Assembly (NCBI GenBank): GCA_016880225.1
Contig: JAEHDT010000152.1
Coordinates: 1 to 10,996, forward strand
Reading direction: 5' to 3'
DNA from: Gemmatimonadota bacterium
GTDB lineage: Bacteria; Gemmatimonadota; Gemmatimonadetes; Gemmatimonadales; GWC2-71-9
DNA length: 10,996 nt
The notes under the pieces are model-generated. The model was not told the origin of the DNA. It saw nothing but the letters and a program-made list of their open reading frames with translations, and ran no database searches. Positions 5,981 through 10,996 of the stretch are shown here, in pieces (the first letter of the stretch is position 1; each line of letters begins with the position of its first letter). A program made the translations under genes and the position numbers.

Positions 5981-6275
5981 GCGGGTCTACCTCGGCACGC
6001 GGGACCTGCTGTTCCGGTCCAAGCTCGGCGCCGTCGTCGTCGCCGCCGGGGCGGAGGTCGCTCGGGAAGAAGCGGGCTGCGATCTCGCCGTCCTGGAGCT
6101 TGGTGCACCGGACGCCATCGGACGGATCGGCGGGCTCCTGGAGAAGGGGATTCCGGTGCTCGCCTACGGGTCGCACGTGCGCGCCGACCTGCTGCGTGCC
6201 GCGCGCGAGGCGGGGGCCGTCGCCGTGCCGAACTCCGAGGTCGAGCGACGACTGCTCGGATTCCTGAACACGTAG
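5973..6275 (+). CDS. Receiver-like small protein with Glu at the phosphoacceptor position
   Basis: The 100 residues read like a degenerate CheY-type receiver fold. RVYLGTRD is strand 1. CDLAVLELGAP (36-46) aligns with the DLVLLDLMMP of receivers, putting Glu42 where the phosphorylated Asp normally is. GIPVLAYGSH is strand 4, and AREAGAVAVPNSEVERRLLGFL corresponds to alpha4-beta5-alpha5, without the conserved Lys of strand 5. The loss of Asp and Lys argues against phosphorelay; a Glu there can mimic the phosphorylated state. There is no output domain. It overlaps the zincin-like gene by eight bases (ATGCCTAA), so the two are probably made together. The receiver assignment rests on pattern alignment by eye and could be a different Rossmann-like fold. 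Confidence 0.7.
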   Translation: MPKRVYLGTRDLLFRSKLGAVVVAAGAEVAREEAGCDLAVLELGAPDAIGRIGGLLEKGIPVLAYGSHVRADLLRAAREAGAVAVPNSEVERRLLGFLNT

Positions 6276-6297
6276 GGGGCGCAGCCGCTGCGCCCCC
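6275..6297. terminator. Hairpin between convergent genes
   Basis: GGGGGCGCAG (6275-6284) pairs perfectly with CTGCGCCCCC (6288-6297) around a 3-base loop, ten pairs in all. It lies directly at the stop of the receiver-like gene and 20 bases from the stop of the convergent hsp20. Neither strand shows a T-run after it, so it is a stable 3' end structure or bidirectional roadblock rather than a classical terminator. Confidence 0.5.
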
Positions 6298-6317
6298 CAC
6301 GCTGGCTGCGCGCGTCG

Positions 6318-6788
6318 TTACTTCGCCGCCACCTGCACCTCGATCTGCCGCGGCTTCGCCTTCTCCACCTTGGGCAGCGTCACGGTCAACACGCCGTGCT
6401 CGTAGCTGGCCCTGATAGCGTTGGCGTCCACGGTGGTCGGCAGTGTGAAGCTGCGCTCGAACGCGCCGTACGTCCGCTCGTAGCGGTGCACCCGCTCGGT
6501 GCGCTCCTCGGCCACCTGCTGCTTCGAGCCGTGGATCGTGAGGACGTTGTTCTCGAGCGAGATCTTCACGTCCTCCGGCTTCACGCCGGGGATCTCGGCC
6601 ATGATCCGGATGCTGTCCCCCTCCTCGAAGATGTCCACCGGCGGCACCCAGGACGCGCTCGCGCTGTCGCGGAACTGCCAGTCGAGGTTGCCGAGCCCAT
6701 CGTTCAACAGGCGGCTGAGCCGGTTGCCCAAGCTGAAGACGTCAGCGAGCATCGGATCTCTGGTCGTGCTGCGAGTGATGAGTGCCAT
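6318..6788 (-). CDS. Small heat-shock protein, Hsp20/alpha-crystallin family
   Basis: This 156-residue cytoplasmic chaperone is an ATP-independent holdase that binds unfolding proteins as large oligomers. The alpha-crystallin domain runs from about residue 46 (WVPPVDIFEEGDSI) through IPGVKPEDVKISLENNVLTI to YEHGVLTVTLPK (ending at 140). The C-terminal I-x-V oligomerisation motif is IEV at 149-151. The start at 6788 is fixed by a very strong ribosome binding site, AAGGAGG, at 6803-6797 (minus strand) eight bases away; the frame stays open further upstream, but that part is untranslated leader. The leader holds a long-range 9-bp inverted repeat (6805-6813 with 6886-6894). No CIRCE element or clear sigma-32 promoter is seen. 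The gene converges with the glyS unit and diverges from the gene at 6984. Confidence 0.97.
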   Translation of the reverse strand: MALITRSTTRDPMLADVFSLGNRLSRLLNDGLGNLDWQFRDSASASWVPPVDIFEEGDSIRIMAEIPGVKPEDVKISLENNVLTIHGSKQQVAEERTERVHRYERTYGAFERSFTLPTTVDANAIRASYEHGVLTVTLPKVEKAKPRQIEVQVAAK

Positions 6789-6796
6789 GACTATCG

Positions 6797-6803
6797 CCTC
6801 CTT
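6797..6803 (-). promoter_or_regulatory. Strong ribosome binding site of hsp20
   Basis: The minus strand reads AAGGAGG, a near-perfect Shine-Dalgarno match, eight bases before the ATG at 6788. It decides the hsp20 start over longer in-frame options. Confidence 0.9.
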
Positions 6804-6804
6804 C

Positions 6805-6894
6805 ACATCGGGGTTGTCGCCCGAGACCCCCATCGGGTCCGGGTCCGCCGGGCGGCCTTGCAACCGGCGTGCCGATCGCAGCGGGCCCCGATGT
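6805..6894 (-). repeat. Inverted repeat in the hsp20 leader
   Basis: On the minus strand ACATCGGGG (6894-6886) is perfectly complementary to CCCCGATGT (6813-6805), whose 3' end lies one base from the GAAGGAGG ribosome binding region. Within the enclosed 72 bases further short stems are possible, such as CGCCGG with CCGGCG and CCCGA with TCGGG. The RNA leader could therefore be highly folded. The Shine-Dalgarno itself is not in the 9-bp stem. Confidence 0.5.
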
Positions 6895-6944
6895 TGCCAC
6901 TCTGACAAGGTCCGGCGCGTGAGATGCGCAAGACTGGCAAGGCC

Positions 6945-6975
6945 CTGTCACGTTTGCGGCCGGCCGATCTATCTT
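6945..6975 (+). promoter_or_regulatory. Candidate promoter of the 6984 operon
   Basis: TATCTT at 6970-6975, in the octamer TCTATCTT (6968-6975), lies eight bases before the ATG at 6984. A weak -35-like CTGTCA is at 6945-6950, 19 bases upstream. There is no Shine-Dalgarno between the motif and the ATG, which fits a leaderless start, as for glyS. Confidence 0.35.
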
Positions 6976-6983
6976 TACGCGCC

Positions 6984-7262
6984 ATGATCCATACGACGAG
7001 CGTGGCCTTGCCCCCGGCTGAGGTGCTGGCGCGCGCCAAGCGGTTCTTCGCCGAGCGCGTGCCGCAGGTGGCGGCGTTCCCGGAGAGGGAGGGTCCCCAG
7101 TTTGTCGCCCTGCGCGGCCAGGGTGGGGAAGAGGTCGTGCTGCACGCGTGGCCAGATGCGGCCGGCAAGACCCGGGTGCGTGCGTCCACGCTGTTCTTCG
7201 ATCAGGCAGTAGGCCGGTTCTTGTCCACGTTGCCGCTCGAGGCGGCGGTGGAGATCGCGTGA
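6984..7262 (+). CDS. Small conserved-looking protein of unknown function
   Basis: A 92-residue soluble protein with no motif I recognise. It starts with a short strand (IHTTSVAL) and an amphipathic helix (PPAEVLARAKRFFAERV). A beta-rich middle follows (QFVALRGQGGEEVVLHAWP, KTRVRASTLFF), and it ends in a short helix or strand (AVGRFLSTLPLEAAVEIA). The alternation of strands between two helices is compatible with a small alpha/beta sandwich, but this is a guess. The frame is open back to 6924; the ATG at 6984 is chosen because the promoter-like TATCTT lies just before it. Its stop overlaps the GTG of the next gene (GTGA), indicating coupled translation with the ubiquitin-like protein. Confidence 0.75.
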   Translation: MIHTTSVALPPAEVLARAKRFFAERVPQVAAFPEREGPQFVALRGQGGEEVVLHAWPDAAGKTRVRASTLFFDQAVGRFLSTLPLEAAVEIA

Positions 7263-7534
7263 CCGCGGTGGCTGGGCGCTTTGCCGTCCGCGTGATGGTG
7301 ACGGACGTCTGGGACCAGGTGTTTCTGGCGGTCGAGCCTACCCTCACCGTGGCGGAGCTCAAGCGCCAGGCGCTCCTCCAGGCGCTCAAGCGCTCGGCCG
7401 TGGGGCCCGCTGACTACGTGGTCAAGTTCCACGGCGCCCAGGTGCTCGACGAGTCCCTGACGCTCGCGGCGCTCGGTGCCGTGGCCAATTCCCCATTCAT
7501 CATTCTGCCCGCACGGCGCCAGGCGGTCCGCTGA
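7259..7534 (+). CDS. Ubiquitin-like beta-grasp protein
   Basis: A 91-residue protein with a ubiquitin-like pattern. FAVRVMVTDVWDQVFLAVEP (8-27) gives the first beta hairpin, and TVAELKRQALLQALKRS (30-46) the central helix. YVVKFHGAQVLDESLTLAALG (53-73) matches the ubiquitin stretch with G, then L-x-D, T-L and L, and PFIILP (79-84) is the last strand. The C-terminus is ARRQAVR, with no terminal Gly-Gly, so conjugation in the manner of ubiquitin or Urm1 is not expected without processing. The GTG start at 7259 overlaps the preceding stop and has GGAG at 7250-7253, five bases away. It overlaps the next gene in TGATG. Distant relatives could include YukD/EsaB-type proteins, but no ESX genes are nearby. 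Confidence 0.72.
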   Translation: MTAVAGRFAVRVMVTDVWDQVFLAVEPTLTVAELKRQALLQALKRSAVGPADYVVKFHGAQVLDESLTLAALGAVANSPFIILPARRQAVR

Positions 7535-7815
7535 TGGTGGCGCGTCCCGGGGGCGCGCCGAGTCGCACCCCGACGACGTTCGCGGTCGGCTTCCTGTTGC
7601 TCGACGCGTTGCTGCTCGGTTACAGCGGCTTCGCGCTGGGCAGGCCGATGCTGGTGTTGTGGGGCGGCGCGTGTCTCGTCGCGGCGGGACTCGTCGTGCT
7701 CGGCTGGCGCCGCTACCGCCGCCTGATGACCGACTTGGAGCGGGCGCGGCGCGAGATGCGGGCGGAGGTCGAATCGATCCGGGCCCTGCTGCACGGCAAG
7801 AACCTGCACAATTGA
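7534..7815 (+). CDS. Small membrane protein with two helices and a cytoplasmic coiled coil
   Basis: A 93-residue protein. After a short polar N-terminus, two hydrophobic segments are clear: residues 16-36 (FAVGFLLLDALLLGYSGFALG, including a buried Asp24) and 39-58 (MLVLWGGACLVAAGLVVLGW). The following RRYRR is the positive stop, which places the C-terminus in the cytoplasm. Residues 60-87 (LMTDLERARREMRAEVESIRALL) form a charged amphipathic helix or coiled coil. The start ATG overlaps the stop of the ubiquitin-like gene (TGATG), so the three small genes form one translational unit. No specific function is recognisable; such proteins often act as membrane anchors or scaffolds, which is inference. 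Confidence 0.82.
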   Translation: MVARPGGAPSRTPTTFAVGFLLLDALLLGYSGFALGRPMLVLWGGACLVAAGLVVLGWRRYRRLMTDLERARREMRAEVESIRALLHGKNLHN

Positions 7816-7826
7816 GGGCCGGTGCC

Positions 7827-8735
7827 GTGGTGTCCGTGCCCGTCGTCCACCATCCCGCGTGCCGCCTGCACGATCCCGGGCAGGGCCACCCCGAGCGCCC
7901 CGAGCGGGTCGCGACGGTGATCGCGGCGCTGCAGGAACCAGGACCGGGCGTGACGGTGCAGTGGTCGGAGGCGAGCCTCGCGACGCGCGAGCAGGTGGAG
8001 CGGGTGCACCCGGCGGGCTATCTCGACACGCTCGAGCGCCTCGTGGGCGCGGGCGGTGGCGCGCTCGACGCCGACACGGTGATGAGCCGGGACAGCTGGG
8101 TGGCCGCGCTGGCCGCGGCGGGCGTAGCGATCGCCGCGGTGGAGCGGGGCATCGAGCGGGGATCGGCGTTCGGCGCGACCCGTCCCCCCGGGCACCACGC
8201 GCTCGCGGCGCGCGCGATGGGCTTCTGCCTCCTCAACAACGTCGTGGTGGCGGCGCGGCACGCGCAGCGGCTGGGCCGGCCGCGTGTGCTCATCGTGGAC
8301 TGGGACGTGCACCACGGCAACGGCACGCAGGCGCTGGTCGAGCGGGATCCTTCCATCCGGTACGTGTCGATGCACCAATACCCCTGGTATCCCGGCACCG
8401 GTGCCGCCGAGGAGCGGGGCGTGGGGAACGTGTTCAACGTGCCGCGCCCGCCGGGCCTGACGCGCGAGACGTACGTGCGGGACCTGCTCGCCGCCGTCGA
8501 CGCGGCGCTTGCCGGATGGCGGCCCGACCTGCTGCTCGTGTCGGCCGGGTTCGATTCGCTTGCCGGCGATCCCCTGGGCGGCTTTACGCTCGAGCCCGGC
8601 GACATGGCGTACTGGACGACGGCGTTGCGAGAGCGGGTGGCGCCGGCGCCGGTGGTGGGCATGCTCGAGGGCGGCTACCGGCTCGATCTGCTGGCGGCGG
8701 GGGCCCGCGCGCACGTCCGCGCGCTCGCTTCGTGA
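7827..8735 (+). CDS. Histone-deacetylase-family (AcuC/HDAC-like) deacetylase
   Basis: A 302-residue zinc-dependent amidohydrolase of the arginase/deacetylase fold. In bacteria the family includes acetoin-utilisation AcuC and acetylpolyamine amidohydrolases, acting on acetyl-lysine or acetylated small amines. Visible motifs are HPERPERV near the N-terminus, RPPGHHAL (119-126) with the catalytic His pair 123-124, and DWDVHHGNG (158-166) with zinc ligands Asp160 and His162. SAGFDSLAGDPLGG (239-252) carries zinc ligand Asp243, and EGGY (281-284) the catalytic Tyr. All key residues are present. The start is ambiguous: GTG 7827 is preferred because GAGGG lies at 7814-7818; GTG 7830 and a TTG at 7812 overlapping the previous stop are alternatives. 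Substrate cannot be read from sequence. Confidence 0.93.
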   Translation: MVSVPVVHHPACRLHDPGQGHPERPERVATVIAALQEPGPGVTVQWSEASLATREQVERVHPAGYLDTLERLVGAGGGALDADTVMSRDSWVAALAAAGVAIAAVERGIERGSAFGATRPPGHHALAARAMGFCLLNNVVVAARHAQRLGRPRVLIVDWDVHHGNGTQALVERDPSIRYVSMHQYPWYPGTGAAEERGVGNVFNVPRPPGLTRETYVRDLLAAVDAALAGWRPDLLLVSAGFDSLAGDPLGGFTLEPGDMAYWTTALRERVAPAPVVGMLEGGYRLDLLAAGARAHVRALAS

Positions 8736-8769
8736 ATCGCATACCTTTGGACGGTCGAGCGAGGATGCG

Positions 8770-9804
8770 ATGGCGCTGAGTCTCCGTACCGAAGTCATCA
8801 CTCTGAAGACGAAGCATCCATTCGTCATCGCCCGGGGCGGCGACGACGATACGCGGGTCGTGTGGGTACGCCTCCGCGATGCGGACGGCGTCGAGGGATG
8901 GGGGGAAGCCGATCCGTCCCGCTACTATGGCGAGACGGCGGACACGGTCCTCGCCGTGTTGACGCAGCTTGAGCCGCATCTCCCCAAGGATCCGTTCGAC
9001 CTCGAGGCGGCGGAGGGGAGATTCGCGCAGCTCGTTCCGAAGAACGGCGCGGCGCGCGCGGCGCTCTCCGCGGCGCTGCACGACCTGGTCGGTAAGCGGT
9101 TGGGCCAGCCGGTGTGGCGTCTGTGGGGACTCGATCCGGCGCGCGCGCCGCGCTCCTCGTTCACGATCGGCATCGACACGCCGGAAAAGATCCGGCAGAA
9201 GGTGCTCGAGGCGTCGTCCTACCCGATCCTCAAGATCAAGCTCGGCACCGACCGCGACGAGGCGACCCTGCGCGCGGTGCGGGACGCGACCGACAAGCCG
9301 CTGCGCGTGGACGCAAACGCCGGTTGGACGCGGGAGCGCGCTCTGCAGATGCTCCCCGTACTCAAGGAATACGGCGTCGAGTTCGTGGAGCAGCCACTTC
9401 CCCCCGACGACCTCGAGGGGATCGCCGCCGTGCGACGCCGCGGCATCCTACCCGTGGTAGTGGACGAGAGCTGCATCGTGGCGGGCGACATCCCGCGGCT
9501 CGCCGGCGCGGTGGACGGCATCAACATCAAGCTCGCGAAGTGCGGCTCGCTGCGCGAAGCGCTCCGCATGATCGCCACGGCGCGGGCGCACGGCATGCTG
9601 GTGATGGTCGGCTGCATGATCGAATCGTCGCTCGGGATCACGGCCGCCGCGCACTTCACGCCGCTCGTGGACGCCGCCGACCTGGACGGCGCCGCGCTGA
9701 CCGCGAACGACCCCTTCGTCGGCGCCACGATCGACGGCGGACAGATCCGACTGCCCACCGGGCCGGGACTGGGCGTCCGACCGCGGTCCGAACGGGGTGC
9801 GTGA
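8770..9804 (+). CDS. Enolase-superfamily dipeptide epimerase (L-Ala-D/L-Glu epimerase type)
   Basis: A 344-residue TIM-barrel enzyme of the muconate-lactonising subgroup. The N-terminal capping domain includes GWGEADPSRYYGE. In the barrel the K-x-K motif is KIK at 155-157, and metal ligands are Asp181 (VDANAGW), Glu207 (VEQPLP) and Asp232 (VDES). The opposite catalytic Lys is most likely Lys254 in NIKLAKCG, followed by GCMIESSLGITAAAHF. This set, with FTIGID, points to dipeptide epimerases that convert L-Ala-D-Glu to L-Ala-L-Glu in murein peptide recycling. Other dipeptide specificities or o-succinylbenzoate synthase activity are less likely alternatives. The ATG at 8770 has GAGG at 8761-8764, five bases upstream. 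A TACCTT at 8742-8747 could be a weak promoter box. Confidence 0.9.
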   Translation: MALSLRTEVITLKTKHPFVIARGGDDDTRVVWVRLRDADGVEGWGEADPSRYYGETADTVLAVLTQLEPHLPKDPFDLEAAEGRFAQLVPKNGAARAALSAALHDLVGKRLGQPVWRLWGLDPARAPRSSFTIGIDTPEKIRQKVLEASSYPILKIKLGTDRDEATLRAVRDATDKPLRVDANAGWTRERALQMLPVLKEYGVEFVEQPLPPDDLEGIAAVRRRGILPVVVDESCIVAGDIPRLAGAVDGINIKLAKCGSLREALRMIATARAHGMLVMVGCMIESSLGITAAAHFTPLVDAADLDGAALTANDPFVGATIDGGQIRLPTGPGLGVRPRSERGA

Positions 9805-9810
9805 GCCTCG

Positions 9811-10996
9811 TTGAGCGCGAATGAAGTCGCGGCTCGGCGTCAGCCGCTGGAAGCGGGTTCAGCCGTAGGCGCCGAGCCGCAGCTCCAGCCGCGGTATGCC
9901 GAGGTGGTCCTGCCGGTGCCGGTGCCCCGCACCTATACGTACCTGATTCCCGTTGAGCTCGAGTCGCGGGTGGTGCCCGGGGCGCGCGTGGTGGTGCCCG
10001 TGCAGCGGCGCCAGGTGGTCGGCGTGGTGGGCGCGGTGGATGTGGCACCGCCGCCGCCCGCCGCCGGGGCGAAGCCGATCGTCGCGGCCCCGGACGGCGA
10101 ACCCGCGCTCCAGCCGCCGCTCTTCGCCCTCGGCGTCTGGATGAGCCGCTATTACGGCGCGCCCCTCGGCCTCGCGCTGCGGGCACTGCTCCCCGGAGCC
10201 CTGTGGAGCGTGCGGCGGCCGGCGGGCCCCGCGGAGCAGACGGATCGCGTCCTGACGTTGACCCGGGAGCTGCCCTCACTACTCGAGCGCGAGCGGGCAT
10301 TCCGGCGGGCGCCCAAGCGGCGCGTCGCCTACGAAGCACTGGAGGCGATCGGCGGCTCGGCGCCGGTGCGCCATCTGGTCGTTCGGCTCGGGCTCTCGGC
10401 GGGCGTGCTTGACGGGCTCGTGGCGCAGGGGCTGGCCCGCTACAGCGAGATGCCGCACGCGCGCGATCCGTTCGCCGGCCTGTCGTCACCCCCGCCGCCC
10501 GAGCTCACGCCCGACCAGCGGCGGGTGGTCGCCGGGATCCTCGCCACGCCGGCCACGACACCCGCGCTGATCGAGGGAGTGACGGGGTCGGGAAAGACGC
10601 TGGTGTATCTCGACCTACTCCGCGGCATCGTGGCGTCCGGCAGCGGCGCCATTCTCTTGGTCCCCGAGATCGCGCTCACGCCCCAGACGGTGGCGCGGGT
10701 GCGCGGTGTGTTCGGGGATCAGGTGGCGGTGCTGCACTCGGGGCTGTCCGACGGCGAGCGCGCCGACGCGTGGCGGGCGCTGCGGCGAGGAGAGCGCCGG
10801 GTCGCGGTCGGTCCCCGCTCCGCGGTGTTCGCTCCGGTGCAGCGGCTCGCGGCGATCGTCGTCGACGAGGAGCACGAGTCGAGCTACAAGCAGGGGTCGG
10901 CCCCGCGCTACCACGCCCGGGCCGCCGCGCTCGAGCGCGCGCGGCTCGAAGGCGCGCGGCTGATCCTCGGCAGCGCCACGCCGTCGCTCGAGACGC
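9811..10996 (+). CDS. priA: Primosomal protein N' (PriA helicase), 3' end outside the window
   Basis: PriA is the 3'-5' DNA helicase that reloads the replisome at stalled forks. About 395 codons are present. The 3'-end-binding domain begins YAEVVLPVPVPRTYTYLIP (residues 29-47 if counted from 9811). A winged-helix segment follows (KRRVAYEALEAIGGSAPVRH). The helicase core has Walker A GVTGSGKT (256-263), LLVPEIALTPQ, Walker B DEEH (352-355), YKQGSAPRYHARAAA and LILGSATPSLET. The zinc-binding cysteines lie beyond the window. The start is uncertain: TTG 9811, six bases after the epimerase stop, adds about 28 residues before the conserved core and encodes through a large inverted repeat, whereas GTG 9904 would start right at the conserved VLPVP. 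The frame itself is certain. Confidence 0.95.
   Translation, partial: MSANEVAARRQPLEAGSAVGAEPQLQPRYAEVVLPVPVPRTYTYLIPVELESRVVPGARVVVPVQRRQVVGVVGAVDVAPPPPAAGAKPIVAAPDGEPALQPPLFALGVWMSRYYGAPLGLALRALLPGALWSVRRPAGPAEQTDRVLTLTRELPSLLERERAFRRAPKRRVAYEALEAIGGSAPVRHLVVRLGLSAGVLDGLVAQGLARYSEMPHARDPFAGLSSPPPPELTPDQRRVVAGILATPATTPALIEGVTGSGKTLVYLDLLRGIVASGSGAILLVPEIALTPQTVARVRGVFGDQVAVLHSGLSDGERADAWRALRRGERRVAVGPRSAVFAPVQRLAAIVVDEEHESSYKQGSAPRYHARAAALERARLEGARLILGSATPSLET
9829..9880. repeat. Perfect 11-bp inverted repeat between the epimerase gene and the priA core
   Basis: GCGGCTCGGCG (9829-9839) is perfectly complementary to CGCCGAGCCGC (9870-9880). Inside the 30-base loop CCGCT (9844-9848) pairs with AGCGG (9852-9856) around GGA. 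A transcript here would form a nested stem. No T-run follows on either strand. It falls where the priA start is ambiguous, so it may be leader rather than coding sequence. Confidence 0.65.

Noticed and set aside
6789..6908. N-terminal extension of hsp20 upstream of 6788
   Set aside because: A near-perfect AAGGAGG sits eight bases before the ATG at 6788, and the extension has no Hsp20 similarity.
8393..8406. 14-base perfect palindrome CGGCACCGGTGCCG
   Set aside because: It is inside the deacetylase coding region and encodes conserved-looking residues (PGTGAAEE context). Such GC palindromes arise by chance in this composition.
7713..8828. 371-codon minus-strand frame opposite the deacetylase
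   Set aside because: The plus strand encodes an intact HDAC-family enzyme with all zinc ligands; the antisense frame has no motif.
9821..9868. 15-residue frame before priA as a leader peptide
   Set aside because: It has no good ribosome binding site and no regulatory codon run. It is only mentioned because it spans the inverted repeat.
1..10996. Mobile elements, CRISPR arrays, tRNA, rRNA and attachment sites
   Set aside because: I looked for these by eye on both strands and saw no repeat arrays, transposase motifs, tRNA-like ends or rRNA segments.

Overview
This is a GC-rich bacterial chromosome segment (very G/C-rich third codon positions) that looks like ordinary core genome. Gene content fits a Gemmatimonadota-like or related environmental bacterium: alpha2-type glycyl-tRNA synthetase, YpdA-type flavoprotein reductase, small heat-shock protein, zincin-like protein, AcuC/HDAC-type deacetylase and PriA. 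No marker gene fixes the phylum, so this placement is inference. I see no transposase, integrase, CRISPR array, tRNA or rRNA.

Layout. 1-162: end of an unidentified gene. 231-1511: purA, preceded by a promoter-like pair and a terminator-like hairpin. 1525-2523: ypdA-like reductase. 2524-2843: a 320-base gap without a protein gene; its minus strand carries a class I (GEMM) cyclic-di-GMP riboswitch aptamer, a hairpin with a weak U-tract, and a good intrinsic terminator lying in the 3' end of the reductase gene. 2844-3926: glycerate 2-kinase. 3951-6275: a tightly packed unit of glyS, a zincin-like protein and a receiver-like protein with Glu at the phosphoacceptor position. 6318-6788 (minus): hsp20 with a strong ribosome binding site and an inverted repeat in its leader. 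6984-9804: a co-directional run of three small proteins (unknown; ubiquitin-like beta-grasp; two-helix membrane protein with coiled coil), an HDAC-family deacetylase and an enolase-superfamily dipeptide epimerase. About 9811 to the window end: priA, cut by the window edge.

The protein genes are mostly housekeeping: purine synthesis, thiol redox, glycerate metabolism, translation, proteostasis, murein peptide recycling and replication restart. The most unusual element is the minus-strand c-di-GMP aptamer. It has no sense gene downstream and appears to head a short RNA ending antisense to the reductase gene. Secondary points of interest are the ubiquitin-like gene cluster, the Glu-bearing receiver-like protein, a repeated TCTATCTT motif just before two start codons that lack a Shine-Dalgarno sequence, and structured leaders before purA, hsp20 and priA.
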